Positions 1 through 8,743 of a stretch of 32,478 nucleotides of DNA are shown piece after piece. Source of the DNA: Virgibacillus sp. MSJ-26 (GTDB taxonomy: Bacteria; Bacillota; Bacilli; Bacillales; Amphibacillaceae); the NCBI RefSeq assembly GCF_018918075.1, contig NZ_JAHLPW010000028.1:1-32478 (forward strand), given 5' to 3'. Both the position numbers and the translations under genes were made by a program. The notes beneath the pieces are model-generated. The model worked only from the letters and a program-made list of their open reading frames with translations, ran no database searches and was not told the DNA's origin. The stretch's first letter is position 1, and every line of letters starts with the position of its first letter.

Positions 1-23
1 AACACAGAACAACTAAGTTATAG

Positions 24-140
24 GTCTGGTAGCAATAGCGAAGAGGTCACACCTGTTCCCATATCGAACACAGAAGTTAAGCTCTTCAGCGCTGATGGTA
101 GTTGAGACTTTGTCTCTGCAAGAGTAGGACGCCGCCAGGC
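24..140 (+). rRNA. rrf: 5S ribosomal RNA
   Basis: This is the RNA of the large-subunit central protuberance. The sequence closely follows Bacillus 5S: conserved blocks GCGAAGAGGTCACACC, CCCATATCGAACACAGAAG and AGAGTAGGACGCCGCCA are visible. The ends GTCTGGT and GCCAGGC pair as helix I, which sets the boundaries to within a base or two. It is presumably the last gene of a 16S-23S-5S operon entering from the left; no tRNA follows it. Confidence 0.96.
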
Positions 141-153
141 TACATCATTAAAG

Positions 154-187
154 CACCCATTGCCTTTATTGACAATGGGTGTTTTTT
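154..187 (+). terminator. rRNA operon terminator
   Basis: The arms CACCCATTG (154-162) and CAATGGGTG (173-181) pair perfectly over 9 bp around a 10-base loop. A T tract follows at once. It lies 13 bases past the 5S 3' end, as expected for the intrinsic terminator of a ribosomal RNA operon. Confidence 0.9.
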
Positions 188-304
188 ATAATTTTAGCAG
201 CTTTCTATTTCGTTACTTTTAAAAAGTCAGTTCGCCTTGATTTATAAGTTAAAACCTATGCTATGCATACATGGTTCTTTAGAGATTTCAAAAAGATAAG
301 CACT

Positions 305-583
305 TTACTTAAACTTATTACTGCTATTTGCTTTAGTTTCTGTTACTTGTTGTCGCATATCGTGTAGTTGTTCAAAAGCCTGTTGAAATTGAGAGTTTTC
401 TGTTGCTTCTACACCATATAAACTTTGAGTGCTATCCAATTGTTGTTCAGCTTGTTGCAGAAGCTGATGTGCCTGTTGGATTGATTTAGCATCTGAACCT
501 TGTGCTACAAAAACAAATTCACTTGCATCTTTAATTTGTTTGCTTGCCACCTCTAGTCGCTGCTGTAAATTAGGCTCCAACAC
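305..583 (-). CDS. small Gln-rich helical protein, unknown function
   Basis: A 92-residue acidic protein that I do not recognise with certainty. It has no signal peptide or membrane segment. Heptad-like hydrophobic spacing and many Gln residues (AHQLLQQAEQQLD, FQQAFEQLHDMRQQV) suggest a helical hairpin or coiled coil. The overall pattern recalls small Bacillaceae DUF2564-type proteins, but this is only an impression. The frame opens upstream at a TTG (610), but a strong AGGGAGG lies 8 bases before the GTG at 583, so I start there (M-LEPNLQQRL). It is a single gene pointing toward the rRNA operon, divergent from the symporter. Upstream on the minus strand TTGATT-N17-TATTCT could serve as a promoter. 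Confidence 0.7.
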   Translation of the reverse strand: MLEPNLQQRLEVASKQIKDASEFVFVAQGSDAKSIQQAHQLLQQAEQQLDSTQSLYGVEATENSQFQQAFEQLHDMRQQVTETKANSSNKFK

Positions 584-763
584 GTACTTGACCTCCCTAT
601 TTTCTTTCAAGACAAACTTAGTATGTGTTAATTAGGATTTCGTTATGTAACAACGATACAGGAAATAGAATAGGTAACAATTAAATGCAAATCAATATTC
701 TATAATTTGTTGACAAATTAATGGATTGTAATTATTAAAATAAATTGTTATTAGAAAATTAGA

Positions 764-792
764 TTGATTACCAATTTTCATAGTGGTATATT
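764..792 (+). promoter_or_regulatory. sigma-A promoter of the symporter gene
   Basis: TTGATT (764-769), a 17-base spacer and TATATT (787-792), with a TG one base before the -10 box (extended -10). Transcription would start near 799, giving a leader of about 40 bases. A perfect TTGACA at 710-715 also exists, but its best -10 at 17 bases is only TATTAA; it may be a weaker second promoter. Confidence 0.6.
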
Positions 793-837
793 AGGAATAG
801 CTCTTATTTTAATTAAATACATAAAGGTGGTGTGAAA

Positions 838-1974
838 GTGAGACTAATATTAAAGTTAGCTCTCGGTATTGTTCTTGGTATCGGAGTTGGATTAATCGCT
901 CCTGAAGTTTTTGTTAAGGTAATTGTAACGTTTAAAACAATATTTGGGGAATTTCTTGAGTTTACTATTCCGCTTATCATAATTTTCTTTATCGCTAGTG
1001 GGATTGCGAGTTTTGGTAAACATTCGGGGAAAATGTTAGGTTTGACTTCTGCAATTGCTTACTCTTCATCGGTGTTTGCGGGGATTTTAGCTTTTATTGC
1101 TGCACTTATTTTTATTCCGATGTTCGCTGGTGGAGGTGGTCATGCAGAGGAAGCACCAGGTATTGAACCATTGTTTGAGATGGCGATTGATCCGGTTACA
1201 GGAGTTATGACGGCATTGGTTGCTGCTTTTGTATTTGGTATTGGAATTACAAGAATTAACAGTCCAACATTAAAAGCCTTTTTCGATGAGGGGAAGGAAA
1301 TAATTGAACGAATGATATGGAAAATTATCATTCCTATCTTACCGTTTTATATCGCTAGTATTTTTGCGGAATTAGCTGCGGATGGAACTGTATTTGAAAC
1401 ACTAAAAACATTCGGTTTAGTCTTGTTATTGGCTGTTATATTACACTGGGTGTGGTTGTTTGTTCTGTATACAATTGCAGGGAGCGTTACAGGTAAGAGC
1501 CCGCTTAAATCATTAAAAACAATGCTTCCAGCTTACTTTACTGGTTTAGGTACCATGTCGAGTGCTGCAACGATTCCAGTAACGGTTCAACAGACAAAGG
1601 AAAATAAAGTGAATGAAGGTATAGCAGATTCAGCAGTGCCTTTGTGTGCAACGATTCACTTATCAGGAAGCACAATTACACTAGTACTTTGTTCGGTCGC
1701 AGTTATGGTTCTATCTAATGATTTATCTATGCCAACGTTTGGAATGATGTTACCTTTTATTTTAATGCTAGGGGTTATTATGATTGCTGCGCCTGGTGTT
1801 CCTGGTGGGGCAGTAATGGCTTCTCTTGGACTTTTAGGTACAATGCTTGGCTTTGATGAAACAGCGTTAGGATTGATGATTGGCCTATACATGGCGCAGG
1901 ACAGTTTTGGTACAGCAGCAAATGTAACTGGAGACGGCGCTATTGCTTTAATGGTTGAAAAATTCATGAAATAA
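838..1974 (+). CDS. dicarboxylate/amino acid:cation symporter (DAACS family)
   Basis: An integral membrane secondary transporter of the GltP/SstT/DctA type, expected to import an acidic or neutral amino acid or a C4-dicarboxylate with Na+ or H+. The 378 residues are almost entirely hydrophobic with about eight membrane spans. Family signatures are present: a Ser-rich turn before TIPVTVQQTKE (about residues 233-250), the re-entrant loop PLCATIHLSGSTITLV, and the C-terminal cation/substrate segment NVTGDGAIAL. Substrate cannot be read from sequence; the usual PxGATxNxDG loop is altered to CATIHLSGS, which points to a subgroup away from classical glutamate carriers. AAAGGTGG at 823-830 sits 7 bases before the GTG at 838, preferred over an in-frame GTG at 832. 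It is monocistronic, between its own promoter and terminator. Confidence 0.88.
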   Translation: MRLILKLALGIVLGIGVGLIAPEVFVKVIVTFKTIFGEFLEFTIPLIIIFFIASGIASFGKHSGKMLGLTSAIAYSSSVFAGILAFIAALIFIPMFAGGGGHAEEAPGIEPLFEMAIDPVTGVMTALVAAFVFGIGITRINSPTLKAFFDEGKEIIERMIWKIIIPILPFYIASIFAELAADGTVFETLKTFGLVLLLAVILHWVWLFVLYTIAGSVTGKSPLKSLKTMLPAYFTGLGTMSSAATIPVTVQQTKENKVNEGIADSAVPLCATIHLSGSTITLVLCSVAVMVLSNDLSMPTFGMMLPFILMLGVIMIAAPGVPGGAVMASLGLLGTMLGFDETALGLMIGLYMAQDSFGTAANVTGDGAIALMVEKFMK

Positions 1975-2027
1975 ATTATTATTTTAGATCGATAGCGATT
2001 CAAATTTACAAGTAAAGGTAAAAGTTT

Positions 2028-2059
2028 AAAGGGCGCACTACTAAAATAGTGCGCCCTTT
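2028..2059. terminator. bidirectional intrinsic terminator
   Basis: A perfect 13-bp stem AAAGGGCGCACTA / TAGTGCGCCCTTT (2028-2040 with 2047-2059) closed by a 6-base loop. It lies between convergent genes: the symporter (+) and the small membrane protein (-). A:T pairs at the stem foot give U runs in both directions, though the downstream T tracts are short. Confidence 0.8.
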
Positions 2060-2067
2060 CTGTCTGT

Positions 2068-2256
2068 TTAGCTCATCCCATGTGGACCAAGTTGTCCTGC
2101 ACCTGATTGCCCACTGTCTCCACCCATTTGGGAAACAAATGGGATCATTTTTTGAACAGCTTGTCCTACGGTTTGGTTATTCTTTGTCATTGTATAAAAT
2201 GTTGCAGCGCCTACTCCTACAGAGGCAATTATTGGTATCCAAATTCCATTTTTCAT
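2068..2256 (-). CDS. small single-span membrane protein
   Basis: A 62-residue protein with an N-terminal hydrophobic helix (about residues 4-22, IWIPIIASVGVGAATFY), a short amphipathic middle and a Gly/Gln/Ser-rich tail. It resembles the many small Bacillaceae proteins with one N-terminal span (DUF3918/YrzQ-like), but I cannot assign it firmly. On the minus strand AAAGGG precedes the ATG by about 10 bases, a weak ribosome binding site. It lies downstream of ytfP on the same strand with a 76-base gap and ends in the shared terminator. No function can be inferred. Confidence 0.65.
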   Translation of the reverse strand: MKNGIWIPIIASVGVGAATFYTMTKNNQTVGQAVQKMIPFVSQMGGDSGQSGAGQLGPHGMS

Positions 2257-2332
2257 TCTTAACCAACCCTTTCTTGATGATGTTTTACAGACAATCTTAG
2301 GTTGTGACTTTATTTAAAAGACATGCAAGGAA

Positions 2333-3604
2333 TCATCTGCCAGCTAAAGAAGCAGCTTCTAAGGCTGCATTCATACCTGCCAGTTTTCCGGTAACTAATG
2401 CAGAAGTGATATTATATCCTCCAGTGTAACCATGAATATCAAGTATTTCTCCGGAAAAAAATAAACGTGGCATCAGTTTGGATTGCATTGTTTTTGGGAC
2501 GATTTCTTTCGTTGTTATACCACCACCGGTTACAAAGGCTTTTTCCATTGGTAACGAACCGTCAACCTTAAAGTTAAATCGTTTACACCCTTGAATTAAT
2601 TGGTGCAAATCATCATTTGAAGTGTTGGCTGCTTTTTGGTCTTCTTTAATATTAATTTTATCTAACATATAGGTGAGGAAACGTTCTGGAACGACTCCTT
2701 TTAAAATATTTTTTATTGATTTCTTAGGGTTTTCCGACATATATCGTGTTAATGTCGTTAGTAGTTCATTTTGACTTTTATTTGGTAGAAGATCTAATGA
2801 CATTGTTACGTCCTTGTTACCTTTCATTAGCTCTTTAACAACGAATTGTGAGCATCTTAGTACAGCCGGACCTGAGATACCGAAATGAGTGAAAATCATA
2901 TCCATTTGATGTGTAATAATTGGCTTGCCCTTATTATTTAAAACGGACAGTGACACATCTCGAAGTGACAAACCTTGCAGTTGTTTATTTTTAATAAATG
3001 GTTCACTTGATGTTAAGGCGACTTCAGTGGGAAATAACTTGGTAATTGTGTGACCCGCTTTTTTCGCCCATGCATAACCGTCCCCGGTAGAACCTGTATG
3101 TGGAACGGCTTTTCCGCCAACAGAAATGACAACCGATTTAGTTTTAATTTTTTCACCGTTTTTCAAAATCACAGTATGTTCCTCTTCAGCATAATGTATG
3201 GCTTCAACAGGGGAGTTCATTTTGACCGTGACCTCAAGTTCATCCAGTCTGGTTAATAGGGCGTTGACAACTGTTTGCGAACGGTTTGTTACTGGGAACA
3301 TACGCCCATGATCTTCTTCCTTTAACTGAACATCTAAACTTTCAAAAAAGTCAATAATATCGTAATTATTAAAAACAGAAAAGGGGCCGTATAGAAACTT
3401 TCCATTACCTGGTATGTTTTTAATCAGTTCCTCTTGGGGAAGACGATTTGTCACATTACAACGTCCCCCACCAGAAATAGCGAGCTTTTTTCCTAGTTTT
3501 TTACCTTTTTCAATCAGCATGGTGCGTGCGTTTTCTTCGGCAGATGCGATGGAAGCCATCAGACCTGAAGGACCGCCGCCGATGACAATGACATCATAGA
3601 TCAA
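2333..3604 (-). CDS. ytfP: HI0933/BaiN-family NAD(P)/FAD-dependent oxidoreductase YtfP
   Basis: A soluble 423-residue flavoprotein of the HI0933 (BaiN/RdsA-like) family. The N-terminal dinucleotide fold is clear: [14 protein letters not shown] at residues 5-18, followed by an acidic end of strand 2 (MLIEKG). The family signature [15 protein letters not shown] follows at about 40-54, and the C-terminal FAD-contact segment [14 protein letters not shown] is present. Length is normal. In vivo substrate is unknown for the Bacillus protein; bile-acid reductase labels come from gut clostridia and should not be transferred. The start is TTG (3604) preceded by AAAGGAATGA; no in-frame ATG is better placed. 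It is divergent from murJ, matching the ytfP/ytgP neighbourhood of B. subtilis. Confidence 0.9.
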   Translation of the reverse strand: MIYDVIVIGGGPSGLMASIASAEENARTMLIEKGKKLGKKLAISGGGRCNVTNRLPQEELIKNIPGNGKFLYGPFSVFNNYDIIDFFESLDVQLKEEDHGRMFPVTNRSQTVVNALLTRLDELEVTVKMNSPVEAIHYAEEEHTVILKNGEKIKTKSVVISVGGKAVPHTGSTGDGYAWAKKAGHTITKLFPTEVALTSSEPFIKNKQLQGLSLRDVSLSVLNNKGKPIITHQMDMIFTHFGISGPAVLRCSQFVVKELMKGNKDVTMSLDLLPNKSQNELLTTLTRYMSENPKKSIKNILKGVVPERFLTYMLDKINIKEDQKAANTSNDDLHQLIQGCKRFNFKVDGSLPMEKAFVTGGGITTKEIVPKTMQSKLMPRLFFSGEILDIHGYTGGYNITSALVTGKLAGMNAALEAASLAGR

Positions 3605-3716
3605 TTGACTTCATTCCTTTCGCTTAGTATCATACCATCTTATGAAAAAATACGAAATAATAATTCATCACCCTAATCAAGTAATAACTAAACGTTATCT
3701 AATAAAGTGGATTATG

Positions 3717-3725
3717 TGATAAAAT
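3717..3725 (+). promoter_or_regulatory. extended -10 promoter of the murJ operon
   Basis: TGATAAAAT forms an extended -10 element (TG, one base, TAAAAT at 3720-3725). No good -35 is present at 17 bases, which extended -10 promoters can tolerate. The expected start near 3732 leaves a leader of about 30 bases before the AGGTGA ribosome site and the murJ ATG. Confidence 0.5.
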
Positions 3726-3762
3726 AGCGTTTAGAGTAAAATTTTAAGATATAGGTGAAATC

Positions 3763-5394
3763 ATGTCGAATAAAATCGTAAAAGGCACCATGCTCTTGAC
3801 AGGTGCAGCTTTTTTATCAAAGTTTTTAGGGCTTATTTATGTCATTCCCTTCAATGCTATGGTTGGTACGACTGGAGGGACGTTATATGGCTTTGCATAT
3901 ACGCCTTACAGTATATTTTTAAGTCTTTCCACAGTTGGTATTCCAGCTGCTGTTTCTAAATTTGTATCAAAGTATAATACATTAGAAGATTACCAAACAG
4001 GTATGCGAATGTTTAAAGTAGGCAGCCTGCTCATGTTGATTACAGGGTTTACTGCATTTTTAGTGTTGTTTTTTGGTGCAGATATATTTGCACAATGGTC
4101 GATTTCAAGCGAGGATGCAAAAGATGTTACACAAGATGATGCTGCCTTTGCTATTAAAATGGTAAGTTTCGCATTAATAATTATACCTTCGATGAGTATT
4201 GTGCGAGGTTATTTCCAAGGAAATGAGTCGATGGGACCGACTGCTTTATCTCAGATTATAGAACAAATCGTTCGTATAGCTGTTATTTTAGTTGGGACGT
4301 ATATCATTTTAAACTGGTTGGGTGGAACGATCGTTACAGCAGTAGGTTTTTCTACGTTCGCTGCATTCATTGGGGCTGTCGCGTCTTGTATCGTTTTAGG
4401 AGTTTATTGGATTAAGCGAAAGCCGTATATTCAAAGGCAACTTGATTCGCAGCAGAAGCCATCTTCAACCATTTCTACGAAAACATTAATGGCTGAATTG
4501 CTGAGCTACGCTGGGCCATTTGTCATTGTTGGGTTAGCTATTCCGCTTTATCAAATTGTCGACCAATTTACTTTTGAAAGAGCAATGACTGCCAGTGGAC
4601 GGGCTGATATTTGGAGTGTTGCTTATGCGGGCGTTAACGTTTACGGACACAAAATTGTAATTATCCCGATGACGATTGCGATTGGTTTATCACTATCCAT
4701 GTTGCCGACCTTAACGAAATCATTTACACAAAATGATCAGCAGGCTATGAAAAAACAAATAAACCAAGCATTGCAAATTGTGATGGTTTTTGTCATCCCT
4801 GCTTGTGTTGGCATGATTGTTTTATCGTATGAACTTTACGGGTCTTTTTATGGGCTTGATACACTAGATGTCACAGGCTCTCTGCTGGCTTGGTATGCTC
4901 CCGTGGCACTGTTGTTTGCATTATTTACGGTCACGTCATCCATCTTGCAAGGAATCAATCAGCAAAACTATGCGGTGCTCAGTCTTCTCGTTGGATTACT
5001 CGTTAAAATTTTGTTAAACATTCAACTCATTCATACCTTTGGAGCAAAAGGGGCTATTTTTGGTACCGCATTGGCGTCTGGTATTGCTGTAGTCCTTAAT
5101 TTATATCGGATTAAGAAATCAATCAGGTTTGAATTTAAACAAACGATTAAACGAACAATGCTAGTTGGTATATTTACAATAATCATGGTTTTAATCATTT
5201 ACTTGCTTAAAATGATTATGGGTTGGATCATGCCGTATGCGGAATCAAGAATGGGCGTTACAATAATGCTATTAGTCGGTGTATCAGGTGGTGGGGGTGT
5301 CTATCTTGTACTTGCATATATATCTACATTACTTGAACATGTTTTTGGCGGGAAAATACCAGTTGTTGATCGCTTATTAAGACGAAGGGGTTGA
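3763..5394 (+). CDS. murJ: lipid II flippase MurJ (YtgP)
   Basis: A 543-residue polytopic membrane protein of the MOP/MVF superfamily with about 14 predicted helices. It begins with the typical amphipathic segment and GAAFLSKFLGLIYVIPF. B. subtilis YtgP, the ortholog by position and length, is the lipid II flippase MurJ, which moves undecaprenyl-PP-MurNAc-pentapeptide-GlcNAc to the outer face for wall synthesis. Related family members include SpoVB; the position beside ytfP argues for YtgP. AGGTGA sits 4-5 bases before ATG 3763. It is the first gene of the run murJ-ytzG-thpR-ytlQ-ytlR, with gaps of 30 bases or less. Family is certain; lipid II as substrate rests on orthology. Confidence 0.9.
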   Translation: MSNKIVKGTMLLTGAAFLSKFLGLIYVIPFNAMVGTTGGTLYGFAYTPYSIFLSLSTVGIPAAVSKFVSKYNTLEDYQTGMRMFKVGSLLMLITGFTAFLVLFFGADIFAQWSISSEDAKDVTQDDAAFAIKMVSFALIIIPSMSIVRGYFQGNESMGPTALSQIIEQIVRIAVILVGTYIILNWLGGTIVTAVGFSTFAAFIGAVASCIVLGVYWIKRKPYIQRQLDSQQKPSSTISTKTLMAELLSYAGPFVIVGLAIPLYQIVDQFTFERAMTASGRADIWSVAYAGVNVYGHKIVIIPMTIAIGLSLSMLPTLTKSFTQNDQQAMKKQINQALQIVMVFVIPACVGMIVLSYELYGSFYGLDTLDVTGSLLAWYAPVALLFALFTVTSSILQGINQQNYAVLSLLVGLLVKILLNIQLIHTFGAKGAIFGTALASGIAVVLNLYRIKKSIRFEFKQTIKRTMLVGIFTIIMVLIIYLLKMIMGWIMPYAESRMGVTIMLLVGVSGGGGVYLVLAYISTLLEHVFGGKIPVVDRLLRRRG

Positions 5395-5399
5395 AGAAG

Positions 5400-6140
5400 A
5401 TGATGCGATTAGATAAAACACTTGCACATATGGGATTCGGATCCAGGAAAGAAGTTAAAGAACTGATTAAAAAAAGCAAAGTAACAGTGAATGATCAAGT
5501 CATTAAAAATGGCAAAATCGATGTCAATCCATATGAAGATGACATTATGGTTAATCATATCCCTGTGGAATACCGGAAATATATTTATATTATGTTGAAT
5601 AAGCCAGCGGGCTATTTGTCAGCGACAGAGGATTTTAAGGATCAAACAGTCATTGATTTGCTTGAACCAGATTTACAGTTGTTTGAACCCTTTCCCGTAG
5701 GTCGTCTTGATAAAGATACAGAAGGATTATTGCTCTTGACGAATGATGGACAGCTTGCTCATCATATGCTCTCGCCTAAAAAAGGAGTCAAAAAAACATA
5801 TTACGCTCGTGTCAGTGGAAGGGTAACAGAAGAAGATCGCGAGGCGTTTGAAAAAGGTGTTACCCTGGATGATGGCTATGTTACGAAACCGGCAAAACTG
5901 GAAATCTTAACTCGTGGGACTATGTCTGAAATTGAATTAACCATTACGGAAGGAAAATTTCATCAAGTTAAACGAATGTTTCAAGCTGTTGGTAAAGAGG
6001 TCATCTATTTAAGACGTGAGCGGATGGGGGAACTATATCTTGATGAATCGCTACCGCTTGGATCTTATCGAGAACTTAATAAGAAAGAGTTAAATGATTG
6101 TTTATGCCTCATTCCTGGAGAAATTCGCGGAGATCTTTAA
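5400..6140 (+). CDS. ytzG: RsuA-family pseudouridine synthase (YtzG-like)
   Basis: An rRNA-modifying enzyme that isomerises a uridine to pseudouridine. The N-terminal S4 RNA-binding domain (MRLDKTLAHMGFGSRKEVKELI) covers about residues 2-60. The catalytic domain carries the family motif GRLDKDTEGLLLLTNDG with the nucleophilic Asp at about residue 104, then HQVKRMFQAVGKEV. Family membership is clear; the target (16S U516 as for RsuA, or a 23S site) cannot be decided from sequence. AAGGGG at 5385-5390 is 9 bases before ATG 5400, so that start (or ATG 5403) is preferred over a TTG at 5391, which would touch the ribosome site. The gene begins 5 bases after the murJ stop and is translationally close-coupled. 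Confidence 0.9.
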   Translation: MMRLDKTLAHMGFGSRKEVKELIKKSKVTVNDQVIKNGKIDVNPYEDDIMVNHIPVEYRKYIYIMLNKPAGYLSATEDFKDQTVIDLLEPDLQLFEPFPVGRLDKDTEGLLLLTNDGQLAHHMLSPKKGVKKTYYARVSGRVTEEDREAFEKGVTLDDGYVTKPAKLEILTRGTMSEIELTITEGKFHQVKRMFQAVGKEVIYLRRERMGELYLDESLPLGSYRELNKKELNDCLCLIPGEIRGDL

Positions 6141-6169
6141 GAATAAGAATGATTAGTGAAGGTGAAAAA

Positions 6170-6727
6170 ATGTATCCTCATTATTTTATCGCTATACCGA
6201 TACCTAACTCGTTAAAGGAACATTTTTCTTACATCCAGTCTCAACTTAAATCAAAATTATCATATAAACAGTGGCCGCATAAAGAAGATTTGCATATCAC
6301 TTTAAAATTTCTGGGAGAAGTCGATGATAAGAGAGTAGGAAAACTGAACGAGCATTTAAGTCTACTAAAGAGAATAAAACCTTTTGAATTAACGGTGAAG
6401 GGCGTTGGCTATTTTGGCAGAAAAGATAGGCCAAGGGTTTTATGGTCCGGGATTCATCACAACCTTGAGCTTGCACAACTTAAAGAAGAAGTGGAATTAT
6501 TAACTTTACAAAAAGGTTTTGAAACAGAAAAAAGAGACTATAAGCCACATGTTACATTAGCTAAAAAATGGAGCGGCGAACCTTGTGGGGATGTTTTGAA
6601 AAAGATTATTTCAGAATATCAAAGCGAACGTTTTACACTATTGGTTAATGAAGTGATTCTTTATAAAATACATCCGAAACATAATCCAAAGTATGAAGCG
6701 ATTTACCGTTACAGATTAAAGGAGTGA
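6170..6727 (+). CDS. thpR: RNA 2',3'-cyclic phosphodiesterase (LigT/ThpR, YtlP-like)
   Basis: A 2H-phosphoesterase of 185 residues. The two catalytic HxTx motifs are present: HITL (His42, in DLHITLKFLGE) and HVTL (His127, in KPHVTLAK). The family opens RNA 2',3'-cyclic phosphates to 2'-phosphomonoesters and can ligate 2'-5' tRNA halves in vitro; the cellular role in Bacilli is unclear. The open frame extends further upstream, but GAAGGTGA stands 5-6 bases before ATG 6170, and MYPHYFIAIPIP matches the usual family N-terminus. It lies 29 bases after ytzG and its stop overlaps the ribosome site of ytlQ. Confidence 0.9.
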   Translation: MYPHYFIAIPIPNSLKEHFSYIQSQLKSKLSYKQWPHKEDLHITLKFLGEVDDKRVGKLNEHLSLLKRIKPFELTVKGVGYFGRKDRPRVLWSGIHHNLELAQLKEEVELLTLQKGFETEKRDYKPHVTLAKKWSGEPCGDVLKKIISEYQSERFTLLVNEVILYKIHPKHNPKYEAIYRYRLKE

Positions 6728-6732
6728 ATCCT

Positions 6733-7653
6733 ATGGCTCAATTGATAAAATTAAAAGATTATATCTCAAGATATGAGTTAGATATTTATCGCTATCCAAG
6801 TCAATATATACGTCTTAAACGTGAAAAATGGAATAAGTTATATCAATCTTGGACGAACGGTTTAAATGGTAACAATGATGAAAACGATAATCAAGAACAA
6901 TCACAAAAAGAATCGCTGTTATCCAAATGGAATTTATTCCGTAAGAAAAAAATGCAAGAGCCAGAAATTGATCCGGTTGAGGAATTGCCAGTAAACGAGA
7001 AAGATTTGCGTGTGCATTTTCTAAATCAATTATACCCATTTCAATTAAAATGGGCGACATCATCCCTATCATACGTTTCATTTATGGATCAACAATTTAA
7101 CTATGACAAAAATTTAAAGTATTTTCTGCAACGCTTTCCAGATAATTATCTATTAATGTACTATCCTATTTTTAATATTAAAAAGGCACCGATAGATGGT
7201 GAAATAATATTGATTAGTCCTTTACAAATTAATATTATTCATTTATTGGATGACTATGCAGACGCTAATATTATTGTTTCAGATGAAAGAACTTGGATTG
7301 CTGAAAAAGACAGTCAGCAATCAAGATTTCTTAGTCCTATTCATGCGTTAAAGCGAACGGAACAGTTAATAAACAGTATATTGAAACAGAAAGACATTTC
7401 CTATTCAGTTAAAAAAACAGTCATTGCAAAAAACAATAACCTTATTCTCCAGCAAGTCCCTTATAATATCGAAATGGTTGGAAATTATGAGTATGATAAA
7501 TGGTTTAAAAACATGCGCGAATTAGACACTCCATTGAAAAGCCAGCAATTAAAAGTCGCCGGTCAACTTTTAGATTTTTGTATGACATCTTCAGTTAAAC
7601 GCCCTGAATGGGAAGAAGGTCAAGACGATTTTAGAACGGTGGGAGAGGAATAA
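6733..7653 (+). CDS. ytlQ: YtlQ-like protein, unknown function
   Basis: A 306-residue soluble protein with no recognisable catalytic motif. The N-terminus MAQLIKLKDYISRYELDIYR is the signature by which I recognise B. subtilis YtlQ. Residues about 40-85 are a highly charged, probably disordered insert (NDENDNQEQSQKES then KKKMQEPEIDPVEE), flanked by compact alpha/beta-looking sequence. AAAGGAG (6718-6724) lies 8 bases before ATG 6733; an in-frame GTG at 6724 overlaps that site and is rejected. Its stop overlaps the ytlR start (TAATG), so the two are translationally coupled, suggesting a shared process with the lipid kinase, but no function is known to me. Confidence 0.82.
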   Translation: MAQLIKLKDYISRYELDIYRYPSQYIRLKREKWNKLYQSWTNGLNGNNDENDNQEQSQKESLLSKWNLFRKKKMQEPEIDPVEELPVNEKDLRVHFLNQLYPFQLKWATSSLSYVSFMDQQFNYDKNLKYFLQRFPDNYLLMYYPIFNIKKAPIDGEIILISPLQINIIHLLDDYADANIIVSDERTWIAEKDSQQSRFLSPIHALKRTEQLINSILKQKDISYSVKKTVIAKNNNLILQQVPYNIEMVGNYEYDKWFKNMRELDTPLKSQQLKVAGQLLDFCMTSSVKRPEWEEGQDDFRTVGEE

Positions 7654-8606
7654 TGTACGTTTTCATTATTAATCCTGTTGCAGGCCATGGGAAGGCAAAA
7701 AGAATTTTTTCAAAAATATCAATGAGTCATTTATATAAACAAATTGACAGTGTCTATTTTTTCACAAAATATGAAGGGCATGCGGAGGAATTAGTGCATC
7801 AACTTTATGAAAAAAATGAGTTTGATGGCATTTCTGGATTAATAGTAATTGGTGGAGATGGCACTCTTCACGAAGTCATTAATGGATTGGGAAAAGTAAG
7901 ACTCCCACTTTCCTTTATTCCAGGCGGCTCAGGAAATGACTTTGCAAGAGGAAGTCAGCTCATGGATCAACCATTAAAAATTTTTGATAGAATTATTAGC
8001 CAAAGAGAAGTGCTTCCATATTGGTTGGGGCAGTATGAGGCAGATCAACAGTCTACGCGTTACTTTGTTAATAGTGTAGGGGTTGGCTATGATGCTGAAA
8101 TAGTTAAAGTCGCAGATGACTCGCTATTCAAGCCATTATTAAATAAGTTATATTTAGGACAGCTAATCTATGTCTTTGCTTTAATAAAAGCTCTTTTTAA
8201 ATATGAACCATCGACGATAGAAGTTGAAACGGATGGTAAAATACATATATTTGAACGTTGTTGGATGGTGACGGTAGCTAATCATCCTTTTTACGGGGGA
8301 GGAATGAAGATTCTCCCTAACGCCACGATTCAACCTAATTATTTTTCTATTTTAGTTATCCATAATATATCTAAGTGGAAAATTTTAGCTTTGTTTGTAA
8401 CAGTGTTCACCGGTAAACACACAGTTTTTCGCGAGGTTGACATACTTACAGCAAAAGAAGTAAAAATAACTTCTGATAATAAAATATCCTATCAAGTTGA
8501 TGGTCAGCAAAGTACCTGTCAATCAATACTTTTATCCAAAGATGCACTTCCATTGTCAATCTTGGGAAGTAAAAATACGACATCACCCACTTGCAAAATT
8601 AGTTAA
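7653..8606 (+). CDS. ytlR: diacylglycerol-kinase-family lipid kinase YtlR
   Basis: A 317-residue member of the DAGK catalytic/sphingosine-kinase-like superfamily (DgkB, YegS, BmrU relatives). The phosphate-binding signature GGDGTLHEVINGLG starts at residue 67, preceded by the N-terminal NPVAGHGKAK loop and followed by PGGSGNDFARG, which contacts the nucleotide. The family transfers phosphate from ATP to a lipid hydroxyl; the actual substrate of YtlR is not established. Essential dgkB is normally elsewhere in Bacilli, so this is probably the second paralog. The ATG overlaps the ytlQ stop by one base. It is the last gene of the murJ run; I see no convincing terminator in the 137 bases after it. 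Confidence 0.87.
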   Translation: MYVFIINPVAGHGKAKRIFSKISMSHLYKQIDSVYFFTKYEGHAEELVHQLYEKNEFDGISGLIVIGGDGTLHEVINGLGKVRLPLSFIPGGSGNDFARGSQLMDQPLKIFDRIISQREVLPYWLGQYEADQQSTRYFVNSVGVGYDAEIVKVADDSLFKPLLNKLYLGQLIYVFALIKALFKYEPSTIEVETDGKIHIFERCWMVTVANHPFYGGGMKILPNATIQPNYFSILVIHNISKWKILALFVTVFTGKHTVFREVDILTAKEVKITSDNKISYQVDGQQSTCQSILLSKDALPLSILGSKNTTSPTCKIS

Positions 8607-8743
8607 ACTTAGATAGTCTATCAACATATCTTTATCACAGGTTAATGGACAGTAAAAGTCCGATATTATAAAAGTGCACTTATTTAACGTTATTTATTGT
8701 TTAGATTTGTACTATATCATGAATGATTTGAGGAATCGATATT

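Noticed and set aside
710..738. Perfect TTGACA at 710 as the main symporter promoter
   Set aside because: The best -10 at 17 bases is TATTAA (4 of 6), whereas 764-792 has an extended -10 and better spacing to the gene. Kept only as a possible secondary start.
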